Shown here: in pieces, positions 51,616 through 60,805 of the stretch
How the letters are laid out: the number at the start of each line of letters is the position of its first letter
Numbering within the stretch: the stretch's first letter is position 1
Source: Chryseobacterium gleum
Lineage (GTDB): Bacteria > Bacteroidota > Bacteroidia > Flavobacteriales > Weeksellaceae
Assembly: GCF_900636535.1 (NCBI RefSeq)
Contig: NZ_LR134289.1
Span: 4,171,001 to 4,235,000 of the forward strand
Direction of reading: 5' to 3'
DNA length: 64,000 bases
Position numbers and translations under genes: made by a program
Notes under the pieces: model-generated
The model's input: the letters and a program-made list of their open reading frames with translations, nothing else
Database searches by the model: none
What the model was told of the DNA's origin: nothing

Positions 51616-52155
51616 ATGAAAAAAAGCTTATTGTTAATCCCTTTGATGATTGTTGCCTGTAAAAAAGAGCCTGCCGTGACCAGCGTTCCGGAGAAAGATT
51701 CCACAGTCGTAACAGAAATGCCGGACTCTTCTGTGAAAAGTGATTCTGCTGCATTGATAAAAAGAGATTCAATTATTAACAATGCACCGGCTACCAAAGA
51801 AGTTCTTCGTAAAGGTGTCATGAGAGATGAAAAAGAGGGCCAGATTATAAGAACGGCTGATGCCAACCAGTTGCCTTTTACTATAGGGGAAGAATTTACA
51901 AAAGATGATCAGGACTTTGTTTTAAAACTAACCCATTATGACCGTCCGAATATTAAAGCAAAAATTTCTACAAAAGAAAAAGACTTCAATATCAGATTCA
52001 ATCAGATCAGATTACCGAACGGGAACTATGATGGACCTTTCGGAAGGGAAATTACTTATGACACTCCCGGAAAAGGAGAAGTATGGCTGATTATCGGTAA
52101 AAGTAATATGGCTTCCGGAAATACCAAAGGAAGCTTTACAGTAACTGTAGAATAA
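51616..52155 (+). CDS. Lipoprotein of unknown function
   Basis: A 179-residue protein with the signal/lipobox LLLIPLMIVAC, Cys15 being lipidated. It is followed by a Ser/Thr/Asp-rich linker (residues 20-60) and a beta-rich C-terminal domain. That domain contains LTHYDRPNIKAKISTKEKDF and NYDGPFGREITYDTPGKGEVWLIIGKSNMASG, with the flow of a C2- or pre-peptidase-like beta sandwich. No name could be given. Confidence 0.8.
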   Translation: MKKSLLLIPLMIVACKKEPAVTSVPEKDSTVVTEMPDSSVKSDSAALIKRDSIINNAPATKEVLRKGVMRDEKEGQIIRTADANQLPFTIGEEFTKDDQDFVLKLTHYDRPNIKAKISTKEKDFNIRFNQIRLPNGNYDGPFGREITYDTPGKGEVWLIIGKSNMASGNTKGSFTVTVE

Positions 52156-52215
52156 AACCAATCAATTTGGTACAATTTCTGCAAACTAAATTCTGAAATT
52201 TAAAAATTTACAATT

Positions 52216-52728
52216 ATGAAAAATATAGTTCTAACAGCAATGGCCGCCTCAGCTGTACTCGTAAGTTGCGGAACCGTACAGTCGCTGGTTCAGAATACAT
52301 TTCCATACACAACGAATGTCTTGGTATCTACGGGAGTACCTGCTGATAAAGAAATTTCTTCCACTGCAACAGCTACCAATGTGCAGACCTGGTTTGGAGG
52401 TAATAATAATGCAAAAATTAAAGATGTAAGAATATCAGATGCAAAAATTTCTGTAGCTTCTCCTTCGGGAGGCAATCTGAGTGCATTTAAAAGCGTGAAG
52501 ATCTATGTTTCATCCAACGGAACAGGAGAAAGACTGGTTGCATCACGTTCCAATATCTCCACCAATTCTTCCAGCTTAAATCTGGATTTGAATGATACAG
52601 GATTTCTTGATGAAATTGTAAAAAGTTCCGGATTGACAGTAAGAACAGTTTATGAATTGAAGAATCAAACCTCTTCAGATATGAATATAAAAGTAGCGCT
52701 TAACTTCAACAGCGTTCCTGCACAATAA
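52216..52728 (+). CDS. Lipoprotein of unknown function
   Basis: A 170-residue protein with lipobox SAVLVSC, Cys19. The mature part is beta-rich and Ser/Thr/Asn-rich. It includes TTNVLVSTGVPADKEISSTA and a C-terminal SDMNIKVALNFNSVPAQ, resembling an immunoglobulin-like outer-surface lipoprotein. It is followed by a bidirectional terminator shared with the convergent protease gene. Confidence 0.8.
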   Translation: MKNIVLTAMAASAVLVSCGTVQSLVQNTFPYTTNVLVSTGVPADKEISSTATATNVQTWFGGNNNAKIKDVRISDAKISVASPSGGNLSAFKSVKIYVSSNGTGERLVASRSNISTNSSSLNLDLNDTGFLDEIVKSSGLTVRTVYELKNQTSSDMNIKVALNFNSVPAQ

Positions 52729-52750
52729 GACCTATAAAAATTGATATTAA

Positions 52751-52782
52751 AAACCCTCTTTCAGTATTCCGGAAGAGGGTTT
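52751..52782. terminator. Bidirectional terminator
   Basis: AAACCCTCTT / AAGAGGGTTT (10 bp, with two further inner pairs) and an 8-nt loop, between convergent genes. Confidence 0.8.
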
Positions 52783-52814
52783 AATGTGAAGTAAAATGAT
52801 GTAAAATTTTAAAA

Positions 52815-54473
52815 CTATATTTTGGTTAATTTCTCAACAACTCTTCTCTGACCTTCATTGATATTAATGATATACTGACCTGTAGGCAGTTGGGAAATAT
52901 CAATTTTTTCATCAGGTAAAACTGAACTTTTAATTACTGTACGTCCTTGAAAATTAATGATTTCAATATCCAGCTTTTTATTTTCATTACTTTGAATAGC
53001 AATGCTGCTGCTGGATGGGTTAGGATAAATTTTAACTTCTAATGCAGCTAAGGTTTTAACAGGGGTGGCAAATTTACTTTCCAGTTGAAGTATGGCATTC
53101 TTCACATTAGGAAGAGGGCCTATCTTCTGTCCCGTTACAGTTCCTCCCTGCGGAATTCCCGTAGAAATCAAAAGATTCTTCATCGCCGTAGGTGTTAAAT
53201 ATTGTCCTGTTGTCTGGCGATAAAAAGACTGGATCAGAATAGCTGCAGAAGACACCACCGGCGTAGCAGAACTCGTACCACTGAAATAATTATAGGTTCT
53301 GTTATTATCATTGTCATATTTCGCGTAAGATCCGTAGCCTGCTGCCAGTACACTGCTTCCCCAACCCTGAACATCCACTCTGTTTCCATAAGTACTGAAG
53401 CTCAGTTTTGAATGGGTGGTATTGGGAGATCCCGCACCTACGATGATAGCTCCACTGTTTCCTCTCGCAAGATAGTTGGCATAAAACGGATCATCGAGAT
53501 TCTGGTTACCATTACCTGCAGCAGCAATAACAATAATTCCTGAATCAGTAGCCGCTTTTGTAAGATCCCAGATGACCTGGTCATACTCAGCAGGGCAATA
53601 CTGGCCATCTTTGCCACCGGTCTGCATTTCATATAAAATAATATCGCCAGCCTGAGATGCGTTGATAGATCTGCTCACTGCAGAAGCTCTGTTGTATCCC
53701 ACAGTGGTCCATTCCATATAGCCTTTTATTTCAGAAGTATTGTAGGCAGCTCCTGTAAGTCCGATATTATCTTTAACTGAACCTAAAATACTCACTACTG
53801 CAGTCCCGTGGTCACGGTAATTATTATTCGCTAATCCTGCATTAGGAGAATATCCGGGCTCAAGCTGTATAGCGTTTTGATTGGAAAGCATTTCATGTGT
53901 TTTGTAAAAACCATATTCCACATCCCTTACACGGATATTCTGTCCGGTAATTCCTCTTGACCATGCATATTTTGCATTAATACCCGGATTGTCGTTCAGG
54001 TAAGTCTGAAGGCTTTCCAGATCCGGTGTAGCCACAAAAGCATTGACCAAAGGAGGTTCAACAGGATCAGCACTCATGACAGACACATATTCTATTTCTG
54101 GAAACCTTTCCAGAGTGCGGATAATTTTCTCTGTTGTTTCTGTGTTCTGAAGTGGAAGATCAGCCTTATAAATTCTTTTCAGCTTTTCTACAGACTCTGT
54201 GGAATTTCCGATGGCTTTACTGTTTCTGGCCATTTCATCAAGCTTACTGTCCGTAAAATCAAGATCATACCTGAACGAAATGTGATTCTCTCTTGAAAAC
54301 TTTTCCAGATCAGCATTTCGGCTGAATGCTGTTTTTTCTGAATTAATGCCTTTTGAAAAGCATACATACATAATTGAATTTTGATCATTAGCCATCCTGT
54401 GCTGGCTGTCCTGCCCAAAAGACAGGGAAGCACAGAACGCAAACAATGCGAAAAGGTTGATTTTTGTTTTCAT
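52815..54473 (-). CDS. Secreted S8 (subtilisin-like) protease with T9SS sorting domain
   Basis: A 552-residue protein with a signal peptide (LFALFAFCASLSFGQ) and a prodomain to about residue 165. In the catalytic domain the usual Asp segment reads VRDVEYGFYKTHE. The His is in NYRDHGTAVVSIL, the oxyanion Asn in VIAAAGNGNQN and the Ser in FSGTSSATPVVSS. The last 75 residues, VKIYPNPSSSSIAIQ to EKLTKI, form the T9SS type A sorting domain. The His motif is DHGTAV instead of GHGTHV. It is a surface or secreted protease, different in location from the leaderless one at 4044-5306. Confidence 0.9.
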   Translation of the reverse strand: MKTKINLFALFAFCASLSFGQDSQHRMANDQNSIMYVCFSKGINSEKTAFSRNADLEKFSRENHISFRYDLDFTDSKLDEMARNSKAIGNSTESVEKLKRIYKADLPLQNTETTEKIIRTLERFPEIEYVSVMSADPVEPPLVNAFVATPDLESLQTYLNDNPGINAKYAWSRGITGQNIRVRDVEYGFYKTHEMLSNQNAIQLEPGYSPNAGLANNNYRDHGTAVVSILGSVKDNIGLTGAAYNTSEIKGYMEWTTVGYNRASAVSRSINASQAGDIILYEMQTGGKDGQYCPAEYDQVIWDLTKAATDSGIIVIAAAGNGNQNLDDPFYANYLARGNSGAIIVGAGSPNTTHSKLSFSTYGNRVDVQGWGSSVLAAGYGSYAKYDNDNNRTYNYFSGTSSATPVVSSAAILIQSFYRQTTGQYLTPTAMKNLLISTGIPQGGTVTGQKIGPLPNVKNAILQLESKFATPVKTLAALEVKIYPNPSSSSIAIQSNENKKLDIEIINFQGRTVIKSSVLPDEKIDISQLPTGQYIININEGQRRVVEKLTKI

Positions 54474-54491
54474 ACTATTTTGTTAAATGGT

Positions 54492-54522
54492 TGTAAATCA
54501 GATTTGATTTACATCAAAAGTA
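54492..54522 (-). promoter_or_regulatory. -7 box and palindrome in front of secreted protease gene
   Basis: On the minus strand TACTTTTG (54522-54515) matches TAnnTTTG. Directly downstream lies TGTAAATCA-GATT-TGATTTACA (54492-54513), a 9-bp-arm palindrome over the expected transcript start, 19 bp before the start codon. It could be an operator or a leader hairpin. Confidence 0.55.
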
Positions 54523-54668
54523 GTAATAAAATAAAAACAAATCACATTTTTGTGAGTTTATTTTTTGATTTTTTTCTTTGCCTTTTGTGCAGGAGCTTTT
54601 AAAGGTTAAACAATAAAAAACCATCCAGAATCACTGAATGGCATTGTTGAGGTTTATCAATTGAATCT

Positions 54669-55265
54669 TTACAGATCATCAAACCAGTTTAATTTATTTT
54701 TGTGATAAATCACTTTCTTCTTATTCTTAATGTGGTATTCAATACCAATGCTGTCGTTGTTCACATTCACCAGTTTAGCCTCCTGAATGGGTAGCTCTCT
54801 CTCATCTGTAATTCTCTGCAGTGATGGTGGCAAAATGTCTTCCGTTATATCTCTGTAAAGAACCCTTGCTGTTTGCTTTTCAAAAATCCCCTCTTTTTTG
54901 TAAATCGTGATCATAGGATTATATAGCGCTCCCGGACGGCCTCTTTCCATTCTGTAAATATCATTGAGCTTAATTTGCTGATCACAGCCCAGGGTAGAAA
55001 AATACAGAAGAATATTGAAAAAAGGGATCATCATGGGCAGTATGCTCAGAATAATTCCTGATATCAAAACACCAAAATATACTTTAACTCCTTTTTTCTT
55101 CCAGAAGCGGATAATAATAAAAACAGTCATTGCAAGCCAAAGCCAGTTAATTATCTTGTCTGTATAATAGCCAGCAAGACTATAGTGGTTCAGGCTTATT
55201 ATGATCCCGAACAGAAAAATTAAAGTCACTGCCAGATAAGCAATGACTATATTTTTGTTACTCAT
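54669..55265 (-). CDS. Unknown membrane protein
   Basis: A 198-residue protein with two or three N-terminal membrane helices (about 7-27, 36-53 and 62-90). A C-terminal soluble part of about 105 residues follows, including GCDQQIKLNDIYRMERGRP and KLVNVNNDSIGIEYHIKNKKKVIYH. No family was recognised. It is 9 bp downstream of dtd on the same strand. Confidence 0.75.
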   Translation of the reverse strand: MSNKNIVIAYLAVTLIFLFGIIISLNHYSLAGYYTDKIINWLWLAMTVFIIIRFWKKKGVKVYFGVLISGIILSILPMMIPFFNILLYFSTLGCDQQIKLNDIYRMERGRPGALYNPMITIYKKEGIFEKQTARVLYRDITEDILPPSLQRITDERELPIQEAKLVNVNNDSIGIEYHIKNKKKVIYHKNKLNWFDDL

Positions 55266-55274
55266 CTTTCAAGC

Positions 55275-55724
55275 CTAGCTTTTGGTAATAGAATCCATTA
55301 CAATGGTTACAGGTCCGTCGTTGATCAGGGATACTTTCATATCTGCCCCGAAGATTCCGCTTTCTGTTTTCAATCCGGATTTGCTTATTTCTTCTTTAAA
55401 ATAATCAAAAAGAGGAACCGCTTTATCAGGTTTCGCTGCTTTTATAAAAGAAGGGCGGTTTCCTTTCTTATAATCGGCAATCAATGTAAACTGGCTGATG
55501 CAAAGGATTTCTCCGGAAATATCCTTCACAGAAAGATTGAGCTTATCTTCTTCATCCCCGAAGATTCTTAGATTTAAAACCTTCTGTACAAGCCAGTCTG
55601 CATCTGTTTTTTCATCATTCTCATCTACACCTACCAGCAGCATCAGCCCTTTACCGATTTCACCTACAATCTTTCCTTCCACTTTTACATTAGCTTCAGA
55701 GACTCTTTGTATAACGATCTTCAT
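55275..55724 (-). CDS. dtd: D-aminoacyl-tRNA deacylase
   Basis: A 149-residue protein that removes D-amino acids (and Gly from tRNA-Ala) mischarged on tRNA in the cytoplasm. It starts MKIVIQRVSEANVKVEG. The two signature motifs are ISQFTLIADYKKGNRPSF (SQFTL) and NDGPVTIVMDS (GPVT), which form the active site across the dimer. Length is standard. It is transcribed with a Rieske-like lipoprotein upstream and a membrane protein downstream. Confidence 0.97.
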   Translation of the reverse strand: MKIVIQRVSEANVKVEGKIVGEIGKGLMLLVGVDENDEKTDADWLVQKVLNLRIFGDEEDKLNLSVKDISGEILCISQFTLIADYKKGNRPSFIKAAKPDKAVPLFDYFKEEISKSGLKTESGIFGADMKVSLINDGPVTIVMDSITKS

Positions 55725-55732
55725 TTTATATT

Positions 55733-56188
55733 CTAATAATAAACATTTAAAGTTTTGCTTGGTGTATCATAGCTGTACGGATAAGTTTTGGGAGGAAGAG
55801 ATGTTTTAGCTCCTGATTCCGGCTGTCCCGTACTTAAAATCCATCTTGTATTATCCTGAGGACATATAATAGAAATATTGTCTTTCACCTCCAAAGTGGT
55901 ATTGCTGTCAGGGCATATATGGGGAGCATTTCTGTCATATACTTTAAATCCGTTTGCTGTTCGGACAATAATTAATCCTCTCGTTCCGGACTGTTGCTCG
56001 TTGACGTAGATCCAGCCGTTGATATTGTTCAAAGGGTAGTACGCCGGAAGGTTCAGGTTAAGCGATACATTGATAGGAACATTCGGGAAGCAGTTCACCG
56101 TATCTTCTCTGCTTCCACATGAGTTTATAGTTAAATTACTGAAAATCAATAAGCTGAAAATAGATAAGATTGAAAAAGTTTTTTTCAT
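55733..56188 (-). CDS. Rieske-fold-like lipoprotein lacking His ligands
   Basis: A 151-residue protein with a lipoprotein-like signal (TINSC, Cys24). The middle has GWIYVNEQQSGTRGLIIVRT and YDRNAPHICPDSN, then IICPQDNTRW and a final LPPKTYPYSYD. The order resembles Rieske [2Fe-2S] domains, in which C-x-H and C-x-x-H bind the cluster. Here the two sites read CPD (Cys92) and CPQD (Cys109), so both His are Asp and no normal cluster can form; the two Cys may form a disulfide. It is 8 bp upstream of dtd. Confidence 0.7.
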   Translation of the reverse strand: MKKTFSILSIFSLLIFSNLTINSCGSREDTVNCFPNVPINVSLNLNLPAYYPLNNINGWIYVNEQQSGTRGLIIVRTANGFKVYDRNAPHICPDSNTTLEVKDNISIICPQDNTRWILSTGQPESGAKTSLPPKTYPYSYDTPSKTLNVYY

Positions 56189-56205
56189 TTCAATTTAAAT
56201 TTTTA

Positions 56206-56213
56206 TATATTTG
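56206..56213 (+). promoter_or_regulatory. -7 box of greA
   Basis: TATATTTG matches TAnnTTTG; it is about 85 bp before the greA start, leaving a 5' leader of about 80 nt. Confidence 0.6.
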
Positions 56214-56297
56214 TAAAAATTAAACGATTACAACACGAAAACATTGTCCGGCAAATGTCGGATTATTTTTTTATACTAAAACTAAATTTTGAAAATT

Positions 56298-56768
56298 ATG
56301 GCAAGCTATGTAACTAAGGAGGGCTTAGAGAAAATGAAAGCTGAGCTGGAACAGTTGGAAACTGTGGAGAGACCAAAAATTACTCAGCAGATCGCAGAAG
56401 CTAGAGACAAAGGAGATTTGTCTGAAAATGCAGAATATGATGCGGCCAAAGAGGCTCAGGGTATGCTTGAAATGAGAATTTCCAAGCTGAAAGATGTCAT
56501 CTCTACTTCTAAAATTATAGACGAAAGCCAATTAGATACTTCAAAAGTTTCAATCTTAACAACAGTGAAACTTAAAAATAATGCTACCAAGCAGGAACAG
56601 GTATTTACATTGGTACCGGATAATGAAAGCGACCTGAAGACAGGAAAGATTTCTGTGAACACACCTATTGCAAAGGGTCTGTTAGGAAAAGCTATCGGCG
56701 AAACAGCTGAAATTACTTTACCGAACGGAAACAAACTGTCTTTTGAAGTATTAGACATTTCTTTATAG
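56298..56768 (+). CDS. greA: Transcription elongation factor GreA
   Basis: A 156-residue protein read from MASYVTKEGLEKMKAELEQL; an in-frame ATG three codons earlier is also possible. The N-terminal coiled-coil has the catalytic acidic tip ARDKGDLSENAEYDAAKEAQ. The C-terminal FKBP-like domain ends FEVLDI. It stimulates transcript cleavage by stalled RNA polymerase. Confidence 0.97.
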   Translation: MASYVTKEGLEKMKAELEQLETVERPKITQQIAEARDKGDLSENAEYDAAKEAQGMLEMRISKLKDVISTSKIIDESQLDTSKVSILTTVKLKNNATKQEQVFTLVPDNESDLKTGKISVNTPIAKGLLGKAIGETAEITLPNGNKLSFEVLDISL

Positions 56769-56823
56769 TCTGATATTTCTTTTATTTCTAACTTCTAAAA
56801 CATCTAACCAAACTTCTGATAAA

Positions 56824-57213
56824 ATGAGCACTATATTCACAAAAATCATCAATGGCGAAATTCCCTCTTATAAGATTGCAGAAAATGAAAACTTTATCGC
56901 ATTCTTAGACGCAATGCCTTTGGTGAAGGGGCATACTTTAGTAGTCCCTAAGAAAGAAGTGGATTTGATTTTTGATCTTGAAAGTGAAGAATACAAAAAC
57001 CTTTGGGGATTTGCCCAAGAGGTAGCCAAGAAGATCAAAACTGCAATTCCATGTGTAAGAGTAGGAGTAGCGGTGGTAGGACTTGAAGTTCCGCATGCAC
57101 ACATCCATCTGATTCCTTTAAATAAGATGGAAGATATGAATTTCAGAAATGAAAGATTAAAATTAACGAACGAAGAATATACAGAGATTCAAAACTCAAT
57201 TATTAATTCTTAA
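56824..57213 (+). CDS. HIT family hydrolase
   Basis: A 129-residue histidine-triad protein of the HINT group. FTKIINGEIPSYKIAENENFIAFLDAMPLVKGHTLVVPKKE is the conserved N-terminal half, and VPHAHIHLIPL is the HxHxHxx triad. It hydrolyses nucleoside phosphoramidates or related AMP conjugates. It lies downstream of greA (55 bp), probably in the same transcript, and ends in a strong terminator. Confidence 0.96.
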   Translation: MSTIFTKIINGEIPSYKIAENENFIAFLDAMPLVKGHTLVVPKKEVDLIFDLESEEYKNLWGFAQEVAKKIKTAIPCVRVGVAVVGLEVPHAHIHLIPLNKMEDMNFRNERLKLTNEEYTEIQNSIINS

Positions 57214-57219
57214 CAACCG

Positions 57220-57253
57220 GAAAATCGTAAAAAAGTAATTTTTTACGATTTTC
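57220..57253 (+). terminator. Terminator after greA-hit
   Basis: GAAAATCGTAAAAAA / TTTTTTACGATTTTC, an exact 15-bp stem with a 4-nt loop. Confidence 0.85.
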
Positions 57254-57281
57254 TTTAACATATACATATATATTATATCAT

Positions 57282-58469
57282 ATGAACTCAAACCAATGTT
57301 CTTTCTGCGGCAGAAAAAGAAGTGAAGTACAGATGCTGATTTCCGGGCAGAATGGTTTTATTTGTGAAAATTGTATAGAGCAGGCACATGCTATTGTAAA
57401 AGACAGTGCATCCAAAACAGGATACTCGCCTGCAGAAAGCATGGACGAGCTTAAAAAACCAAAAGAGATCAAAGAATTTCTTGATCAGTATGTAATTGGT
57501 CAGGATCAGGCAAAGAAACAGCTTTCAATTGCTGTGTATAACCACTATAAAAGATTACTTCATGCTCAGGACGAAAACAGGGAAGTAGAGCTGGAAAAGT
57601 CAAATATCATCATGATAGGGGAAACCGGAACAGGTAAAACCCTTTTGGCAAAAACGATTGCAAGAGAACTTAATGTACCTTTCTGCATTGTGGATGCTAC
57701 TATTTTAACAGAAGCAGGGTATGTGGGGGAAGATGTTGAAAGTATCCTTTCCAGACTTCTGATGGTGGCGGATTATGACGTTGAAAAAGCTGAAAAAGGA
57801 ATTGTTTTCATCGATGAGATTGATAAAATTGCCAGAAAATCAGATAACCCGAGTATCACCAGAGATGTTTCCGGAGAAGGAGTGCAGCAGGGATTGCTGA
57901 AGCTATTGGAAGGAAGTATCGTAAATGTTCCGCCTCAGGGAGGAAGAAAACACCCGGACCAGAAATATATCCAGGTAAATACACAGAACATCCTTTTTAT
58001 TGCAGGAGGAGCTTTTGATGGGATCAAAGAGATCATCGAAAGAAGAATGAACAAGCAGGCCATCGGCTTCAGCTCTGAAAAAATCAATAAAACTGATGAA
58101 GATGAGTATATATTAACAAATATTAATGCGATTGATCTTCGTACTTTCGGATTAATTCCGGAACTTTTAGGAAGATTTCCGATTATCACTTACCTCGATA
58201 AACTCACAAAAGAGACTTTGGTAAGAATTATGAAGGAACCTAAAAACTCTATCGTGAATCAATTTGTGGAACTTTTCAAAATGGATGGCACAAATTTGGT
58301 TATTACAGACGGAGCAATTGAAAAAATCGTAGAGGAAACTATTGAAAAAGGATTGGGAGCAAGAGGTCTGAGAGGTACTACCGAAAAAGTTCTAGAAGAC
58401 TATATGTTTTCAATAGGAGAGGAGAAAGAGATCATCTTAACGGAGGATAATGTTTTGATTAATAGATAA
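57282..58469 (+). CDS. clpX: ATP-dependent Clp protease ATP-binding subunit ClpX
   Basis: A 395-residue AAA+ unfoldase that feeds tagged proteins to ClpP. The N-terminal C4 zinc domain has [11 protein letters not shown] and CENCIEQA. Walker A is GETGTGKT, Walker B is [11 protein letters not shown] and sensor regions include [10 protein letters not shown]. The C-terminal small domain has [20 protein letters not shown]. The ClpP-binding IGF-type loop is seen as QAIGFSS. clpP is not in the window. Confidence 0.98.
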   Translation: MNSNQCSFCGRKRSEVQMLISGQNGFICENCIEQAHAIVKDSASKTGYSPAESMDELKKPKEIKEFLDQYVIGQDQAKKQLSIAVYNHYKRLLHAQDENREVELEKSNIIMIGETGTGKTLLAKTIARELNVPFCIVDATILTEAGYVGEDVESILSRLLMVADYDVEKAEKGIVFIDEIDKIARKSDNPSITRDVSGEGVQQGLLKLLEGSIVNVPPQGGRKHPDQKYIQVNTQNILFIAGGAFDGIKEIIERRMNKQAIGFSSEKINKTDEDEYILTNINAIDLRTFGLIPELLGRFPIITYLDKLTKETLVRIMKEPKNSIVNQFVELFKMDGTNLVITDGAIEKIVEETIEKGLGARGLRGTTEKVLEDYMFSIGEEKEIILTEDNVLINR

Positions 58470-58497
58470 AAAATTTTTTTTTTAAGAAAAATAATAA

Positions 58498-58505
58498 TAC
58501 CTTTG
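58498..58505 (+). promoter_or_regulatory. -7 box of T9SS surface protein gene
   Basis: TACCTTTG matches TAnnTTTG, 38 bp before the start codon at 58544. Confidence 0.6.
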
Positions 58506-58543
58506 CGGGTGAAGATTGTATTAACACACAAATAATTTATACA

Positions 58544-60520
58544 ATGAGAAAAAGTTTATTTGCTATAGGTCTTTTAGCAATTAGTTATTCTGTTCAGGCG
58601 CAGATACTATGTCATGTTGACACTAATGCTAATATGTATGTGAGCGAAGGCACCCTAGTTTATAGTGGTGGAGGTGTACAAACAAAAGGTAATGGCCTTT
58701 TGGACGTACATGGAAATATAATGATTGTAGGATCTGGTACAGATGCTTTTAAGACAATAGACGCTGCAGGTTCTGATAAGACAGATGGCGGTAATATCAT
58801 CTTAAGACTAAATACCCCTGCTTCCTTTGCTACTTCCACGTATGGCCAGCTGTACATCGATGGACTATCCCAGTCCAATATTACAGGTATTGTAACTAAA
58901 GAATACAGAACTACAAGTAATGGTAGTGGTAATTATTTCCAGCAAGTCGCTTTGCCTTTCTATGGTAAAGCTTTAGGTTCATTATCTACAGAGGTTGGTA
59001 AAACCTTCAATACAGGTAGATACAGCAATCCAATTCTAAAGTGGGATAACGGTAATGCAGTTTCTGCACATTTTACAGATTTAGCAACTACTACAGCTGA
59101 TGGTTCAGGGTATTATATGCTGAAAGTTACCAACAATGATTGGAATCCAAGTGCACCTGCTACAGGAACAGTTTTCAATATTAACGGTAGACCATTTGCC
59201 CCGTTGGCTGGAACTGCTTCATTGCAGAATGCAGGAAAATCTAACGTTGGCCCTTCCAATGTCGTATTTGGAAATGGTGGTAACGCTTTGAATTCTTACA
59301 GCGAAAAGTATAATACTTACCTTGATGATTCATTTGAATTTACTCTAAGCCCATGGGCTGGAACATTTGGTCAGAACTTCTATCAATTTGGTAACCCTTA
59401 TCTAACTAATATAGATTTATCTAATATCGGATACACTGAAAGCGTTACAGGGTCAGATGGAAATGCGGTAAGAAACATCTGGGGTATTGAATATAACCCT
59501 GGTACTATTGTTACACTTCCTGGAGGTTCTACTTATGCTACAGGTGCTCAGGTGGTTACTTACGTGCCGACAGGTGACGGAGTAGCTCCGGCAGTTGGTG
59601 ATGTCAACTTAGATAAAATGGTGATTAAACCTATGCAGTCATTTAAAATAAAGTTAAGAGACAATACAGTTCAGACTTTAGACTTTAATCCTCTAAGAAG
59701 ATTTAAATCAACAGCAAGAACTGCAGGTACTCCTAACGGTGTAAATGCAGCTAGAATGGCTGGTAAGAACACATCCAATACAGTGAAGCAGCTTGGAGTA
59801 ATCGGTCTTGATGCTAATGGTAATGAGATTTCCAGAACATATTATGTGGTTTCTCCATCATTTACAACAGGGCACCAGGTTTCTGCAGCTACAACAGTTC
59901 AAAGTTCAGCAGGTACAAGAATTATTGGTACTTACGAAGAAGCATTGAATGGTGGGTATGATAACAACTATACCAACTATTGGTTATATATTAATGAAGC
60001 TAATGAGAATAACTTCCAAGGTAAAAATGTTAAGTTAGTTAACTATAAGCTTGATCAGGTTAAATCTTATAAGTTCGAGATCAGAGAAAATGCAGAACTT
60101 ATTCCTGCCGGTGCACACCAGTTATCTTCAGGAATTGGTTTCTACTATAAAGCGGAAAATGGAAATTTACTACAGGCTAAACAAGGTGATATTGTACCTG
60201 TAACAAATGAGGAAGCTAACTTGTATTATGGTGAGCCAAGTAATATTACTCTGGCTGTAGATAAGGCAGCTCCTAGTATTTCGAGAACACTTGTTGTTTA
60301 CGATCCATCTGTTACAAATTACATTGTTAGATTTGATCCAAAATGGAAAAAAGCGGACATTCAAGTTTATGATATGAGCGGTAAACTGGTAATCTCTAAA
60401 AAAGCGGTTGAAACATCCAGAGATTTTGTAATTGAGCTTGATGGCTCAGTTAAAAACTCTTACATTGTAAAAATCGTTTCTGATAAGGGAGAAACTGTTA
60501 ACACTAAAATCTTAAAATAA
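58544..60520 (+). CDS. Large T9SS-secreted surface protein
   Basis: A 658-residue protein with a signal peptide (GLLAISYSVQAQ). The N-terminal 120 residues are beta-rich (VDTNANMYVSEGTLVYSGGG, then GLLDVHGNIMIVG), with the look of a beta-helix. The middle is Thr/Ser/Asn/Gly-rich and contains FYQFGNPYLTNIDLSNI. The C-terminal 80 residues (DIQVYDMSGKLVISKKAV, then SYIVKIVSDKGETVNTKILK) form a T9SS type A sorting domain. It is a probable adhesin or matrix component. A Gly-rich membrane protein gene follows after 5 bp. Confidence 0.85.
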   Translation: MRKSLFAIGLLAISYSVQAQILCHVDTNANMYVSEGTLVYSGGGVQTKGNGLLDVHGNIMIVGSGTDAFKTIDAAGSDKTDGGNIILRLNTPASFATSTYGQLYIDGLSQSNITGIVTKEYRTTSNGSGNYFQQVALPFYGKALGSLSTEVGKTFNTGRYSNPILKWDNGNAVSAHFTDLATTTADGSGYYMLKVTNNDWNPSAPATGTVFNINGRPFAPLAGTASLQNAGKSNVGPSNVVFGNGGNALNSYSEKYNTYLDDSFEFTLSPWAGTFGQNFYQFGNPYLTNIDLSNIGYTESVTGSDGNAVRNIWGIEYNPGTIVTLPGGSTYATGAQVVTYVPTGDGVAPAVGDVNLDKMVIKPMQSFKIKLRDNTVQTLDFNPLRRFKSTARTAGTPNGVNAARMAGKNTSNTVKQLGVIGLDANGNEISRTYYVVSPSFTTGHQVSAATTVQSSAGTRIIGTYEEALNGGYDNNYTNYWLYINEANENNFQGKNVKLVNYKLDQVKSYKFEIRENAELIPAGAHQLSSGIGFYYKAENGNLLQAKQGDIVPVTNEEANLYYGEPSNITLAVDKAAPSISRTLVVYDPSVTNYIVRFDPKWKKADIQVYDMSGKLVISKKAVETSRDFVIELDGSVKNSYIVKIVSDKGETVNTKILK

Positions 60521-60525
60521 ACCAC

Positions 60526-60744
60526 ATGAAAACTATTAATAAACTAGTCCTGGCGTTTTTTCTCTTTGCTATATCTCTAGTAAATGCAGCTCCACCAATT
60601 CCGGGAGGAGGAGGAAACGGGGGAAATGGTACCGGATCACCATCACCAGCCTCACCAATTGATATGTATGTATATGTACTTGGTATCGTAGCAATTGTAT
60701 TTATTGTCTACTTTACAAAAAAGTACAAAAGCGTAAAAGCATAA
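60526..60744 (+). CDS. Small Gly/Pro-rich membrane protein
   Basis: A 72-residue protein: signal peptide (LVLAFFLFAISLVNA), then a low-complexity linker (PPIPGGGGNGGNGTGSPSPA), one membrane helix (about 47-64) and a short basic tail (TKKYKSVKA). It looks like a mini-protein of the 'signal, flexible linker, C-terminal anchor' type. It is co-transcribed with the large surface protein and followed by a terminator. Confidence 0.8.
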   Translation: MKTINKLVLAFFLFAISLVNAAPPIPGGGGNGGNGTGSPSPASPIDMYVYVLGIVAIVFIVYFTKKYKSVKA

Positions 60745-60764
60745 AATTTTATTAAAATAATATT

Positions 60765-60790
60765 AAACTCTCTGATTACTCAGGGAGTTT
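60765..60790 (+). terminator. Terminator after surface-protein pair
   Basis: AAACTCTCTGA / TCAGGGAGTTT, an 11-bp stem (one G-T pair) with loop TTAC and a T-run. Confidence 0.85.
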
Positions 60791-60805
60791 TTTTATTTTT
60801 ACTCT

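Noticed and set aside
52815..54473. Secreted S8 protease as part of the DUF2589 system
   Set aside because: It has a signal peptide and T9SS tail, lies 47 kb away on the other strand, and has no DUF2589 neighbour.
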